From: Chryseobacterium sp. Bi04
GTDB taxonomy: Bacteria; Bacteroidota; Bacteroidia; Flavobacteriales; Weeksellaceae
Assembly (NCBI RefSeq): GCF_918698085.1
Contig: NZ_CAKKLP010000003.1
Coordinates: forward strand, 62,001-126,000
Reading direction: 5' to 3'
Length of the DNA stretch: 64,000 nucleotides
Positions within the stretch are counted from its first letter, which is position 1; every line of letters begins with the position of its first letter. Shown piece after piece: positions 26,401-35,582 of the stretch. Below the pieces are notes generated by a model that worked only from the letters and a program-made list of their open reading frames with translations, searched no databases and had not been told where the DNA came from. Position numbers and translations under genes: made by a program.

Positions 26401-27804
26401 ATGAGTCAATTCGATGTTACCGTAATAGGTTCTGGTCCTGGAGGTTATGTAGCTGCGATCCGTGCAGCGCAGTTAGGTTTCAAAACAGCAATTATTGAAA
26501 AATATTCAACTTTAGGCGGAACTTGTCTTAACGTTGGATGTATTCCGTCAAAAGCACTTCTTGACAGTTCTGAACATTTCGAGAATGCAAAACACAATTT
26601 TGCAAGCCACGGAATTATCATCAATGAGCCGCAGGCGGATATTGCAAGAATCATTGAGCGTAAAAATGAAGTGGTAGATCAAACGACAAAAGGAATCAAC
26701 TTTTTGATGGACAAAAACAAAATCACTGTTTTTGAAGGATTGGGAAGTTTTGAGTCTGCTACTCAGATTAAAATAACTAAAAACGACGGTTCTTCTGAAA
26801 CGATAGAATCTAAATATACAATTATTGCAACGGGTTCTAAGCCGTCTTCACTTCCTTTTATCTCTCTTGATAAAGAAAGAGTGATCACATCTACTGAAGC
26901 ATTAAACCTTAAAGAAATTCCTAAACACCTTGTCGTAATTGGAGGAGGCGTTATTGGTCTTGAATTAGGTTCTGTATACTTAAGATTAGGAGCTCAGGTA
27001 ACGGTTGTTGAATTCATGGATAAAATTATCCCTGGAATGGACGGTGCTTTAAGCAAAGAATTGACGAAAGTTCTTAAAAAGCAAGGAATGAAGTTTATGC
27101 TTTCTACAGCAGTTTCTGCAGTGGAAAGAAACGGCGATACTGTAAAAGTTACAGCTAAAGATAAAAAAGGAGAAGAAGTAGTGGTAGAAGGAGATTATTG
27201 TTTAGTTTCTGTGGGAAGAAAACCTTATACAGATGGTCTTGGTCTTGAAAAAGCTGGAGTAGAACTTGATGAAAGAGGAAGGGTAAAAACAAATGATCAC
27301 TTACAGACAAACGTTGCCAACATCTATGCGATCGGTGACGTTATCAAAGGGGCAATGCTTGCTCATAAAGCGGAGGAAGAAGGAGTTCTTGTTGCGGAAA
27401 TATTAGCAGGTCAAAAACCTCACATCAACTATAATCTGATCCCTGGTGTTGTGTATACTTGGCCGGAAGTTGCCGGAGTGGGTAAAACTGAAGAGCAGCT
27501 GAAAGAAGAAGGAATTGCTTATAAAGTAGGTTCTTTCCCAATGAGAGCATTAGGAAGAAGCCGTGCAAGTGGTGATACCGATGGTCTTGTGAAGATTATT
27601 GCAGATGAGAAAACTGATGAGGTTTTAGGAATGCACATCATTGGAGCAAGAGCTGCTGATCTTATTGCTGAAGCAGTAATTGCTATGGAATTCCGTGCAA
27701 GTGCTGAAGATATTGCAAGAAGTTCTCACGCTCACCCAACTTATGCTGAAGCTATTAAAGAAGCAGCGTTGGATGCTACAGGGAAAAGATCAATCCATAT
27801 GTAA
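26401..27804 (+). CDS. lpdA: Dihydrolipoyl dehydrogenase
   Basis: This is a 467-residue protein. The FAD-binding start is VIGSGPGGYVAAIRAAQLG, the redox disulfide is in GGTCLNVGCIPSKAL, the NAD fold is VVIGGGVIGLELGSVY, the second FAD motif is NIYAIGDVIKGAMLAHKAEEEG and the active-site His-Glu pair is in HAHPTYAEAIKEAAL. All catalytic parts are present at full length. It reoxidises dihydrolipoamide in pyruvate, 2-oxoglutarate or branched-chain dehydrogenase complexes, or in glycine cleavage. It has its own promoter and terminator. Confidence 0.97.
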   Translation: MSQFDVTVIGSGPGGYVAAIRAAQLGFKTAIIEKYSTLGGTCLNVGCIPSKALLDSSEHFENAKHNFASHGIIINEPQADIARIIERKNEVVDQTTKGINFLMDKNKITVFEGLGSFESATQIKITKNDGSSETIESKYTIIATGSKPSSLPFISLDKERVITSTEALNLKEIPKHLVVIGGGVIGLELGSVYLRLGAQVTVVEFMDKIIPGMDGALSKELTKVLKKQGMKFMLSTAVSAVERNGDTVKVTAKDKKGEEVVVEGDYCLVSVGRKPYTDGLGLEKAGVELDERGRVKTNDHLQTNVANIYAIGDVIKGAMLAHKAEEEGVLVAEILAGQKPHINYNLIPGVVYTWPEVAGVGKTEEQLKEEGIAYKVGSFPMRALGRSRASGDTDGLVKIIADEKTDEVLGMHIIGARAADLIAEAVIAMEFRASAEDIARSSHAHPTYAEAIKEAALDATGKRSIHM

Positions 27805-27840
27805 TATTTGATTAAAAGATGTAATCATTTAAAATATTAA

Positions 27841-27874
27841 AAAAGAAAGAGAAGCATCCGCTTCTCTTTCTTTT
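27841..27874 (+). terminator. Terminator of lpd
   Basis: AAAAGAAAGAGAAGC, loop ATCC, GCTTCTCTTTCTTTT make a perfect 15-bp stem followed by a T run. Confidence 0.9.
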
Positions 27875-27989
27875 TTTGTGTGCCTCATGGACCGTAAGAT
27901 ATGTGCGCCACATTATAATGGATAAAAAAATGTTCTCCAACAGCTTTTTATTCAATATAAATGGGCTTTCGTCCAAACCTATTTACCAA

Positions 27990-28437
27990 TTACATCATTC
28001 TTATTTGATCATAAAACCGGGTATGTTTAGGAGCAATATTGAACTGTATCCCAAAGGTTATTCCTTTAAAATATTTTTCTTTATGAATTGGAAAGGCGTA
28101 ACCCGTATTGAGAAAGATTGCATTGAATAATGAAATGCCGATTCTTGGCTCCAATGAATATGGATTTCCTGATATTCCAAATAACTTTCCCTGGTCAGAA
28201 AGATAAATATGAGCTTCCGGTATAAATTTATCTGTATGATTGATAGAACTATAAAGAAAGGATGGCCCTAAAATAATAGATTTCCCGTGAGTATTCCCTG
28301 TTCTGAACTCCAAGCCGGCCTGTAAAACATTTCTCCCGGTATAGCGATAAGCTACATTAATGGCTGTTTTTTCCAGTAATTGGGCATGGGTAGTGATGAC
28401 GGAAATAAGAAAATGCCACAGCGAAATACTTTTTCAT
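27990..28437 (-). pseudogene. Small outer-membrane barrel-like protein, frameshifted in the signal peptide
   Basis: An ATG at 28435-28437 gives MKKYFAVAF, then the frame must shift by one nt near 28410 to continue as LISVITTHAQLLEKTAINV, completing a signal peptide. The rest reads VLQAGLEFRTG, IILGPSFLYSS and GITFGIQFNIAP, alternating strand patterns of a small barrel (about 148 residues if repaired). Unrepaired, only a 107-residue piece from a TTG is open. The lesion lies in a T run on the coding strand, so a sequencing error or slippage-based switching are both possible. Confidence 0.68.
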
Positions 28438-28537
28438 GTTTTCTGGGAGTTTTTATTCAAATGTACAGGTTTTAAAGGCTTCTGAAAGATAAAATAATTC
28501 TTAAAAGTATTAAATAGGGGAAATCTTCAAATTTCCG

Positions 28538-28545
28538 TACCTTTG
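28538..28545 (+). promoter_or_regulatory. -7 element TACCTTTG before the CvfB-like gene
   Basis: TACCTTTG matches TAnnTTTG and lies 19 bp before the ATG. No clear -33 TTTG is seen. Confidence 0.45.
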
Positions 28546-28564
28546 TCAGCTAATTTTATCTCAA

Positions 28565-29389
28565 ATGCAACTCGGAAAAACTCAAACTTTAAAAATTTCA
28601 GAAAAAAATAACTCAGGATGGATCTTGGCAGATGAATCCGGTGAAAAGGCTTTTTTGCCAAAAATTTTCACAAATGACGAAAAAGAAATAGACGACGAAG
28701 TAGAGGTTTTTGTTTATCAGGATGATGATAAATTGAAAGCTACTACTGAAATTCCATTAGCTGAAGTAGGTGAGTTTGCCGTAATGAGTTGCGTACAGAG
28801 CCTTCCAACCGGAGCGTTTATGGATTGGGGAATCATCAAAGATTTGTTTATCCCGTACAAACAGCAGAAAACCAAAATAATAGAAGGTAAAAGGTATCTG
28901 GTATATATCTACGTAGATGAAGATATGGAGCTGATTACAGGAACTACGAAATTTAAGAGAAATCCTCAATATCAGGATTTGCCATTCAAGAAAGGGGATA
29001 GTGTAGAGCTGCTTATAATGAATGAAAGTGAACTTGGCTGGAATGTGGTAATCAACAAAAAATATATAGGTTTGATCTATGCTGCCGATGTTTTTAAGAA
29101 GCTTTATCCTTTATCTGAAGAAACAGGTTATATTAAGGCGATTCGGGAAGATGGAAAGATTGATGTTTCTCTGCAACCTGAAGGTTTTGAAAATATTGAT
29201 GAATTCAGACAAAAGATTCTGAACAGACTGGAAGAGAACTACGGGCTTCTACATGTGTCAGACAAGTCTTCTCCTGAAGAGATCAAGGATGAACTTCAGA
29301 TGAGCAAGAAAAACTTTAAGAAAGCAATTGGAGGACTTTATAAGGATAAGATGATTGATATCTTAGACGATAAGATCAAATTATTATAA
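28565..29389 (+). CDS. CvfB-like S1-domain RNA-binding protein
   Basis: This is a 274-residue protein of three S1-type beta-barrel domains and a C-terminal winged helix, the CvfB/YitL architecture. It has GWILADESGEKAFLPKIF, then GAFMDWGIIKDLFIPYKQQ, and GWNVVINKKYIGLIYAADVF. The C-terminal part is SPEEIKDELQMSKKNFKKAIGGLYKDKMI. In Firmicutes the homologue binds RNA and affects virulence gene expression; the role in Flavobacteriia is unknown. Confidence 0.88.
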   Translation: MQLGKTQTLKISEKNNSGWILADESGEKAFLPKIFTNDEKEIDDEVEVFVYQDDDKLKATTEIPLAEVGEFAVMSCVQSLPTGAFMDWGIIKDLFIPYKQQKTKIIEGKRYLVYIYVDEDMELITGTTKFKRNPQYQDLPFKKGDSVELLIMNESELGWNVVINKKYIGLIYAADVFKKLYPLSEETGYIKAIREDGKIDVSLQPEGFENIDEFRQKILNRLEENYGLLHVSDKSSPEEIKDELQMSKKNFKKAIGGLYKDKMIDILDDKIKLL

Positions 29390-29395
29390 AAAAAT

Positions 29396-29421
29396 AAAAG
29401 AGCAGAATTTTCTGCTCTTTT
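29396..29421. terminator. Bidirectional terminator
   Basis: AAAAGAGCAGAA and TTCTGCTCTTTT form a 12-bp stem with a tiny loop between two convergent stop codons; runs of A and T on both sides suit both strands. Confidence 0.85.
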
Positions 29422-29424
29422 TTG

Positions 29425-32400
29425 TTATTCTCTGTTTTTAACCAGCAGCCATCCGCTGTAGGTTCTTCCATCGGAAACTTTTATGGTATACCAATAGGTT
29501 CCTGTGGATATGGGTTGGGAATTGTATTTTCCATCCCATTGAAAAGGCTTTTTACTGATGGTCTCCTTAAAGATCATCAATCCTTTTCTGTCGTATAAAT
29601 TGATTTCTGTACCCGGATAATTTTCTAGTCCGGCTATTTTCCATGTATCGTTGGTTCCGTCACCATTGGGCGTGATGGCATTAGGAATATTAAATATTGA
29701 GAAGTTTTTCTGACCAATAATACAACCTGATTTTGTTCTTACATACACGGTATATTCGCCTATATTTAAATTGGTGAAAATATTGGAATCCTGCCATATA
29801 GTATTGTTTAAAGAGTATTCATAATTTCCGGTTTGAGAAAGAATGACTGTTGCTGTATTGTTAACAATATTCACAGATACAATCTGAGCCAGCACAGAAT
29901 AGGTGATCTGTACAGAATCGGTATTCTCACAGCCAAAACTGTTTGTTACCTTTACAGAATAGGTTCCCGGAGTTGATACAGTAATGGTCTGTGTGGTAGC
30001 ACCGGTATTCCATAGATATTGCAATCCGGGTCCGGCATCTAAAGTTACAGATTTTCCTTCACAGAAATCCAGCTGATCGGGAAGGTTAATGAAAGGTTTT
30101 GGATTAATTGTAATATTGAGCCTTACCACTATAAAACATCCGTCAGCTGTGGCAACTTTTACATGAATTAATGTTGATCCGTTGTTTACAACATAAGCTG
30201 AAGGATTGGTAATAACATTTCCAGCCATATCTGTATAAGTAAATATATAGGTGGTTGGATTATTAATGATATTACCTTCAAAAGAATGAAGATCTACAGT
30301 CATGGTGTTTCCCGTTGTAGTATTACACAATAGTGGCGCGTAATCTTTGGCCGGAATGTTGTTGATAGAAAGTGTCACAGAAATAGCCAGTTTTTCAGAT
30401 TCACAGCTGTTTAATGTCTGTGTGACATAATAAGTTTGTCCATGTACAAGAGGAGTGGTAGTAGGTAATACCGTTCCTGAAGCATTGTAAAATACCAGAG
30501 ATGTTCCGGTTACTGTAAGGTTAGCTATCGTAGGATTGGCTGAAGCACAGAAATCCTGGTCAGTATTGGCCGCTGGTTTAGGAGTAGTATTGACTGTCAC
30601 CTGAATGGTAACTTTATTACTTTCACATCCGTTAATAGTTTGAGTGGCATAATAAGTCTGGCCATTAACAAGAGGAGTTGTAGCCGCTAATAGAGTTCCT
30701 GCAGTATCATACCATTTTATATTCTGACCCGTGATCTGGATATCTGAAATTTTTGGATTGTTTGTAGCACAGAAGGTGGGTGTTAAGTTGATTGCAGTGG
30801 GAAGAGCGGGAGACGTAATGAGCACATTTTGATTCTGAGTGGCTGTATTTCCGTTTCCGTCATTGTATATCCAATGAATAATATAGGTTCCTGGGATTGA
30901 ATAAGACAAAGGATCTGTGGTGGTTGCACTAATCACTCCGGCACAGTTGTCCGTAGCAGTTGGGATGTTGGTAATTGTTGTATGACAATCTCCGGTAACG
31001 TCTGCTAGATTGGCAATATCCAGAACCGGAGCGACATGATCACCTACCACAACGTTTACGGTAAAACTTCCATCACAGGCTCCAGATCCGGAAATCTGGC
31101 ATATATAAGTGCCGGAATTGGCTGCCGTTGCATTGCTGATGCTAGGGTTTTGCAAAGTAGAAGAAAAGCCATTTGGCCCTGTCCAGCTGTATGTGGTGCC
31201 TCCCGTTGCATTAAGTTGGAGAGTTGAATTAATACATACCGGAGAATTGGACGTGATTACTGCAGCTGAGGTACAGTCTTGAAATTTAGCTATAAACATG
31301 TCATTTCCACCACCAGGCGATTGCTGAAATGTTCCTGGGGTTGCAATGCCGGAGGTATTTCCACTAGACATTCCTGTTAGATAAATAGAACCTTCATTAT
31401 CTTTTGTAATTTCGCCAAGCTGGGTAGCCCCATTTCCTGTATAATACGTTCCCCATTCTTTTATATCATTTTGATTGTATTTAATTAAAAAGGTAGCAAT
31501 ATACATGGCAGGAATTCCCATATAAGCTCCGGGAGTTGAAATATCTGCTTGTCCAAAATTTTGTAAATGAAGTCCCATGAAGAAAACATTTCCTGAGACA
31601 TCAGTATAGGCAAATAACTGACCACCTGGATTGAAATCGAAATAACTTTTCGTTATAATATTACTTGTTAGATTTACTCTCCAGACTCCCGGTTTGTTTA
31701 TGATACCGCCTGATGGAGAAGGTATCGTGTATTCTCCGGCAAGTATGAGTGTATTATTAATAATTCTGGCCTGTCGTATCACATCTTGTCCTACTTCACC
31801 ATAATAACTGGACCTTATAAGTGTGTTTCCAGATTTTGAAAGTTTTAAATATATCCCATCAGTAACTCCCGCTTTTACGGCTTGAAAAGGATTAATCATT
31901 GGAATGTTTACAGATTGTGTAGCTCCCACAATTTCCAGATCATTTACTGAAGAAAATATTTGAAAAATAGAAGTTGAAGAATCTGATCCCCCAAAATAAG
32001 TTGCCCAATCTACATTTCCATTTGTTGAATTTAAAGATGCTAAAATCCCATCCGACATACCTGATGGAGTAGCTTTTGTTGGCTGTATGGCATTTACAGT
32101 AGGGAAGTCTGAACTAAAAGCATGTCCCCCAATATATACATGATTTTGATTATAAGCAACAGTATAAAGTTTATCTTCTCTACTTGACACAAATTCTTTT
32201 TGAAAAATCAAGTTTCCATTATTATTGAATTTTACTAAAACAATATTTTCATTATATAAACCTCTTTGAACACTTCCGCCTGCATAAATATTAAAATTTT
32301 CATCAAAGTCAACATCCATAAAATAATCAGTCATTCCGAAACCGTAGTAAGTTCCCCAAAGTTTTTGTCCGGTTTTAGTTAGCTTCATAAGATAGGCATC

Positions 32401-33348
32401 AGTACCACCTGCTAGATTCTGTTGATAAGTTCCGGAAGTTGCAAAATTAGTGTTGCTGCTGGTTGATCCATGAACATAAACATTGTTTTGGCTGTCAGTT
32501 TTAGCTCTTCCATAATCTTCACCTGCTCCACCTGCATAACTTCCCCAAACTCTCGTAGGGACAGGGTCAATTATAATAGTTCTGTTTGAAGAATCTACAG
32601 GCGAATTAAATCCAAAAGTCTGATCTCCTAAATCTTTAAATGAAACATTAATATTTTCTCTTCTGAGTCCTTCTATCCAGCTATTAGGAATATTTTCATG
32701 AACTTCTCCAAAACGCACATTCATGGCAAGTTTACCGTCTTTTATTGACGTGGGAGCACCGTGGAATTTCATTTTAATATCAGATACTTTACCACCCGGA
32801 TTGATAACGAAATTATATTCAATCGGTTTTAAACTGTCTTTAGGTTTGAAGAAAACCAAATCTATATGAGGATATATGTTTTTATAATGGATCTTTTGAT
32901 GACGATACACATTTGTGACCCCTTTATGATGATTTGGAAGATTATAATAGTTGTCGTAATCAGGAGATTTTCCTTCTGTGATAATAGTTGCTCCTTTATT
33001 AAAATTGACAAGTTCAATATCTACTCTGTGTATCAACTTCTCATAAATATATTCATCAATATTATAATGGCTGGGACTTGGAAGTTTATTCTCTGTCTTT
33101 TTTGAAAAGTTGGGATTTATTATTTTCTTGGTTTCATAAATATCATAAGAAAAACCACCGGAACGAAGCTGTACATTCAGTCCATCAGAATGGAACAGGT
33201 ATTTTACATCATTATTTTCTTTTCCATCCTGATCTATGATCTGGCCTTTGTTTTCGTAAAAATAGTAGGAATTGTTTTCTGATATCTTTTTTTGTGAAAA
33301 TAGAAGAACTCCACTCAGAACGGAGAACACCAATAAAATTTTTCGCAT
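29425..33348 (-). CDS. Giant SBBP/PKD-type surface protein with T9SS type B sorting domain
   Basis: The protein has 1307 residues from the ATG at the signal peptide MRKILLVFSVLSGVLLFSQ. The N-terminal region (YYFYENKGQIID ... HSDGLNVQLRSGGFSYDIY) is the domain that commonly precedes SBBP repeats. Repeats with GAGEDYGRAKTDSQNNVYV, GTYYGFGMTDYFMDVDFDE and ATYFGGSD follow. Ig/PKD-like modules come next (SPVCINSTLQLNATGGTTYSW; FCATNNPKISDIQITG; FCASANPTIANLTVTG, the last two near-repeats). The end, FNIPNAITPNGDGTNDTW ... GTYWYTIKVSDGRTYSGW, is the T9SS type B sorting domain. It is likely a secreted or surface adhesin-like protein. Confidence 0.92.
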   Translation of the reverse strand: MRKILLVFSVLSGVLLFSQKKISENNSYYFYENKGQIIDQDGKENNDVKYLFHSDGLNVQLRSGGFSYDIYETKKIINPNFSKKTENKLPSPSHYNIDEYIYEKLIHRVDIELVNFNKGATIITEGKSPDYDNYYNLPNHHKGVTNVYRHQKIHYKNIYPHIDLVFFKPKDSLKPIEYNFVINPGGKVSDIKMKFHGAPTSIKDGKLAMNVRFGEVHENIPNSWIEGLRRENINVSFKDLGDQTFGFNSPVDSSNRTIIIDPVPTRVWGSYAGGAGEDYGRAKTDSQNNVYVHGSTSSNTNFATSGTYQQNLAGGTDAYLMKLTKTGQKLWGTYYGFGMTDYFMDVDFDENFNIYAGGSVQRGLYNENIVLVKFNNNGNLIFQKEFVSSREDKLYTVAYNQNHVYIGGHAFSSDFPTVNAIQPTKATPSGMSDGILASLNSTNGNVDWATYFGGSDSSTSIFQIFSSVNDLEIVGATQSVNIPMINPFQAVKAGVTDGIYLKLSKSGNTLIRSSYYGEVGQDVIRQARIINNTLILAGEYTIPSPSGGIINKPGVWRVNLTSNIITKSYFDFNPGGQLFAYTDVSGNVFFMGLHLQNFGQADISTPGAYMGIPAMYIATFLIKYNQNDIKEWGTYYTGNGATQLGEITKDNEGSIYLTGMSSGNTSGIATPGTFQQSPGGGNDMFIAKFQDCTSAAVITSNSPVCINSTLQLNATGGTTYSWTGPNGFSSTLQNPSISNATAANSGTYICQISGSGACDGSFTVNVVVGDHVAPVLDIANLADVTGDCHTTITNIPTATDNCAGVISATTTDPLSYSIPGTYIIHWIYNDGNGNTATQNQNVLITSPALPTAINLTPTFCATNNPKISDIQITGQNIKWYDTAGTLLAATTPLVNGQTYYATQTINGCESNKVTIQVTVNTTPKPAANTDQDFCASANPTIANLTVTGTSLVFYNASGTVLPTTTPLVHGQTYYVTQTLNSCESEKLAISVTLSINNIPAKDYAPLLCNTTTGNTMTVDLHSFEGNIINNPTTYIFTYTDMAGNVITNPSAYVVNNGSTLIHVKVATADGCFIVVRLNITINPKPFINLPDQLDFCEGKSVTLDAGPGLQYLWNTGATTQTITVSTPGTYSVKVTNSFGCENTDSVQITYSVLAQIVSVNIVNNTATVILSQTGNYEYSLNNTIWQDSNIFTNLNIGEYTVYVRTKSGCIIGQKNFSIFNIPNAITPNGDGTNDTWKIAGLENYPGTEINLYDRKGLMIFKETISKKPFQWDGKYNSQPISTGTYWYTIKVSDGRTYSGWLLVKNRE

Positions 33349-33470
33349 CAGGGTATTAATTTTTTGCGGCAAAGATATAAAAATGCCCTTCTCATCAAAT
33401 ATTAAATAACACAAGTTGTTGAATTATATGAAAAATATGACACAAATCATAACAAATTTGTTTAATTAAT

Positions 33471-33532
33471 TTGTTTAACAATTTTGTCAAAAATAAAATT
33501 TGATTTACATTTGCACAAAATTGTTTAACAAT
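33471..33532. promoter_or_regulatory. Repeated operator-like motif TTGTTTAACAAT around the TetR promoter
   Basis: TTGTTTAACAAT occurs at 33471-33482 and 33521-33532, 50 bp apart, with a related TTGTTTAATT at 33458. Each is nearly palindromic. The first abuts the -33 element and the second ends two bases before the TetR ATG, so bound repressor would block the promoter. Autoregulation by the TetR protein is inferred. Confidence 0.65.
33483..33513 (+). promoter_or_regulatory. Consensus promoter of the TetR-efflux operon
   Basis: TTTG at 33483-33486, 19 bp, then TACATTTG at 33506-33513: an exact Bacteroidota promoter 20 bp before the TetR ATG. Confidence 0.82.
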
Positions 33533-33533
33533 A

Positions 33534-34127
33534 ATGTCAAATCAAGCAAAAAAAGACCAAACACAGGAATTGATCAAGGAGACGGCGAAGAATTTATTCT
33601 TTGTGAAAGGAAAATTTGATGCTACAACGCAGGAAATTGCTGATGCAGCCGGAGTGAACAGAACACTGATTAACTACTATTTCCGCTCAAGAGATAATCT
33701 GATTCAGATTATTTTCGATGAAGCGCAGAAAGTGGAACAGGAGAAATCAAAAATTATTCAGACCTCAGACCTTCCCTTTAAAGAGAAAATGAGCGAGTTT
33801 ATAGAAAGCAGCCTTGCTACAAGCCTACAGTATCCCTATCTGGAAACTTATATTGTTTCTCAGATCAATAAAGGAACCTGTCATCAAAGAGAAATTGAAG
33901 AAGATATCCTGGATGCGCTTTACAAGGATATTGAAAAAGAAATGGAACTGGGGAATATTGAAAAAATGGCTCCTGTTCAGTTTATTCTGAATATGGTTTC
34001 ACTACTTGTATTTCCAAGTGCCATAAGGCCTTTATTTATGGAGAATCTGATGATCAGTGATGAAGAATATGATGAAATTATTTCCGACAGAAAAGAGATC
34101 ATTATCAATATGCTTTTCAAAAATTAA
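33534..34127 (+). CDS. TetR-family transcriptional regulator
   Basis: This is a 197-residue protein. The N-terminal helix-turn-helix is FDATTQEIADAAGVNRTLINYYFRSRDNLIQIIF, the clear TetR signature, with a helical ligand-binding half after it. It is the first gene before tolC-, mfp- and rnd-type genes on the same strand, and operator-like repeats flank its promoter, so it probably represses the whole efflux operon and itself. Confidence 0.93.
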   Translation: MSNQAKKDQTQELIKETAKNLFFVKGKFDATTQEIADAAGVNRTLINYYFRSRDNLIQIIFDEAQKVEQEKSKIIQTSDLPFKEKMSEFIESSLATSLQYPYLETYIVSQINKGTCHQREIEEDILDALYKDIEKEMELGNIEKMAPVQFILNMVSLLVFPSAIRPLFMENLMISDEEYDEIISDRKEIIINMLFKN

Positions 34128-34223
34128 AAAAATGTTAAAGTATTTTAAGAAATGATTCGTCCTTTAGGAATAAAAACATTTGTGAGAAAAATTACATTAA
34201 AAAAATAAACGAAGTATAAAATT

Positions 34224-35576
34224 ATGAAAAGAAAACGTATAACTGCTAATAAGCTAAAAATTGGGATAGCTGCAGCATTTATGATTTTCGGCTTTTCATC
34301 CGTATCTGCCCAGCAACAGGTTTCTTTACAGGAAGCCATCAAGCAGGCACTGCAAAATAAGGCAGAAGCCAAAAAAGCAGCATTGCAGATCAAAAAGGCT
34401 GAATATAAAATTGATGAGGCCAGAGCTGGAGCTTTACCGCAGATCAGTGCCACAGCAGGCTTAACTTACAATCCTGTTATTCAGGAATCTTTGCTTGAAT
34501 TCGGAGGAGAAAGAATCAGAGCGCAGCTGGGACAGCCATGGAGCTCAACAGCTTCTGTACAGCTTCAGCAAGCCATATTTGACCAGAGAGTTTTTACCGG
34601 TCTTAAAGCGGCAAAATCTACAAGAGAATTCTATGTTCTGAATGCTCAGTTAACGAACGAACAGATTATTGAAAATGTAGCCACAGCCTATTATCAGGTT
34701 TTTGTTCAGGAAGAGAATCTTAAAACGGTTGAAGCCAGCTACGCCAATACGGAAAGAACAAGGAATGTCATCAAGAGTTTGGTTGATAACGGATTGGCAA
34801 AAGCCATCGACTTAGACCGTACCAATGTTCAGCTGACCAATATTGGTTCAAATAAGCAGACCTTAATCAACTCGGTAGAGCTTTCAAAAAATGCTTTGAA
34901 ATTTTATATGGGAGTTCCTATTTCTACAGATATCGAGCTTGAAGAAAAAACAATCGAACCCAAACCTGAATTGATAGCAAGCAATGTAAACCTTGATGAC
35001 CGTACAGAAATCAAAGTTTTAAATAAAAACAGAGAACTTCTGCAGTTTAATAAAAAAGCTACGGAAGCTTATTTATATCCGACAGTGAGTTTGGTTGCCA
35101 ATTACGGCTGGGGAGGACAAGGTAGAAAATTTCCTCTTACAAACGGGATTAATAATGGAGTCCTTTGGAGTGATTATTCAGCAATTGGTTTGAATATTAA
35201 TGTTCCGATTTTCACCGGAGGAGCTACCAAAGCCAAGATCAATCAGGCAGAAATTGATATTCAGGACCTGGATTTAGATATTCAAAATACCCAACTGAAC
35301 TTAAGTTTAGATTATAAAAATGCAATTACCAATATGGAAAATGCATTAATCAATATCGAAAGTATGAAAGATAATGTAGGGCTGGCAGAAAGAGTTCAGA
35401 AAAATACTCAGGCCAACTATCAGTATGGGCTGGCAACGCTTACAGAGGTTTTAGATGCTGAAAATGCTCTTACCCAGGCAAAACAGAACTATGCCAATGC
35501 TTTATTGGATTACAAACAGGCGGAAATAAAATTAATCAAGGCTAAAGGAGAATTAAACACACTACAAAACCCGTAA
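34224..35576 (+). CDS. TolC-family outer-membrane efflux channel
   Basis: This is a 450-residue protein with a long basic signal peptide whose cleavage is near VSAQ. It has the two-fold TolC repeat: VSLQEAIKQALQNKAEAKKAALQIKKAEYKIDEARAG at the start of one half and the Asn/Gln-rich helices YQYGLATLTEVLDAENALTQAKQNYANALLDYKQA at the end of the other. Length and order match OEP proteins. It supplies the outer-membrane channel for the adjacent RND pump; the next gene starts six nt after its stop. Confidence 0.93.
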   Translation: MKRKRITANKLKIGIAAAFMIFGFSSVSAQQQVSLQEAIKQALQNKAEAKKAALQIKKAEYKIDEARAGALPQISATAGLTYNPVIQESLLEFGGERIRAQLGQPWSSTASVQLQQAIFDQRVFTGLKAAKSTREFYVLNAQLTNEQIIENVATAYYQVFVQEENLKTVEASYANTERTRNVIKSLVDNGLAKAIDLDRTNVQLTNIGSNKQTLINSVELSKNALKFYMGVPISTDIELEEKTIEPKPELIASNVNLDDRTEIKVLNKNRELLQFNKKATEAYLYPTVSLVANYGWGGQGRKFPLTNGINNGVLWSDYSAIGLNINVPIFTGGATKAKINQAEIDIQDLDLDIQNTQLNLSLDYKNAITNMENALINIESMKDNVGLAERVQKNTQANYQYGLATLTEVLDAENALTQAKQNYANALLDYKQAEIKLIKAKGELNTLQNP

Positions 35577-35582
35577 TAAACT

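Noticed and set aside
27876-28130. Plus-strand 84-codon frame after lpd
   Set aside because: It runs antisense to the small barrel gene, whose strand pattern and signal peptide are convincing, and it begins just after the lpd terminator.
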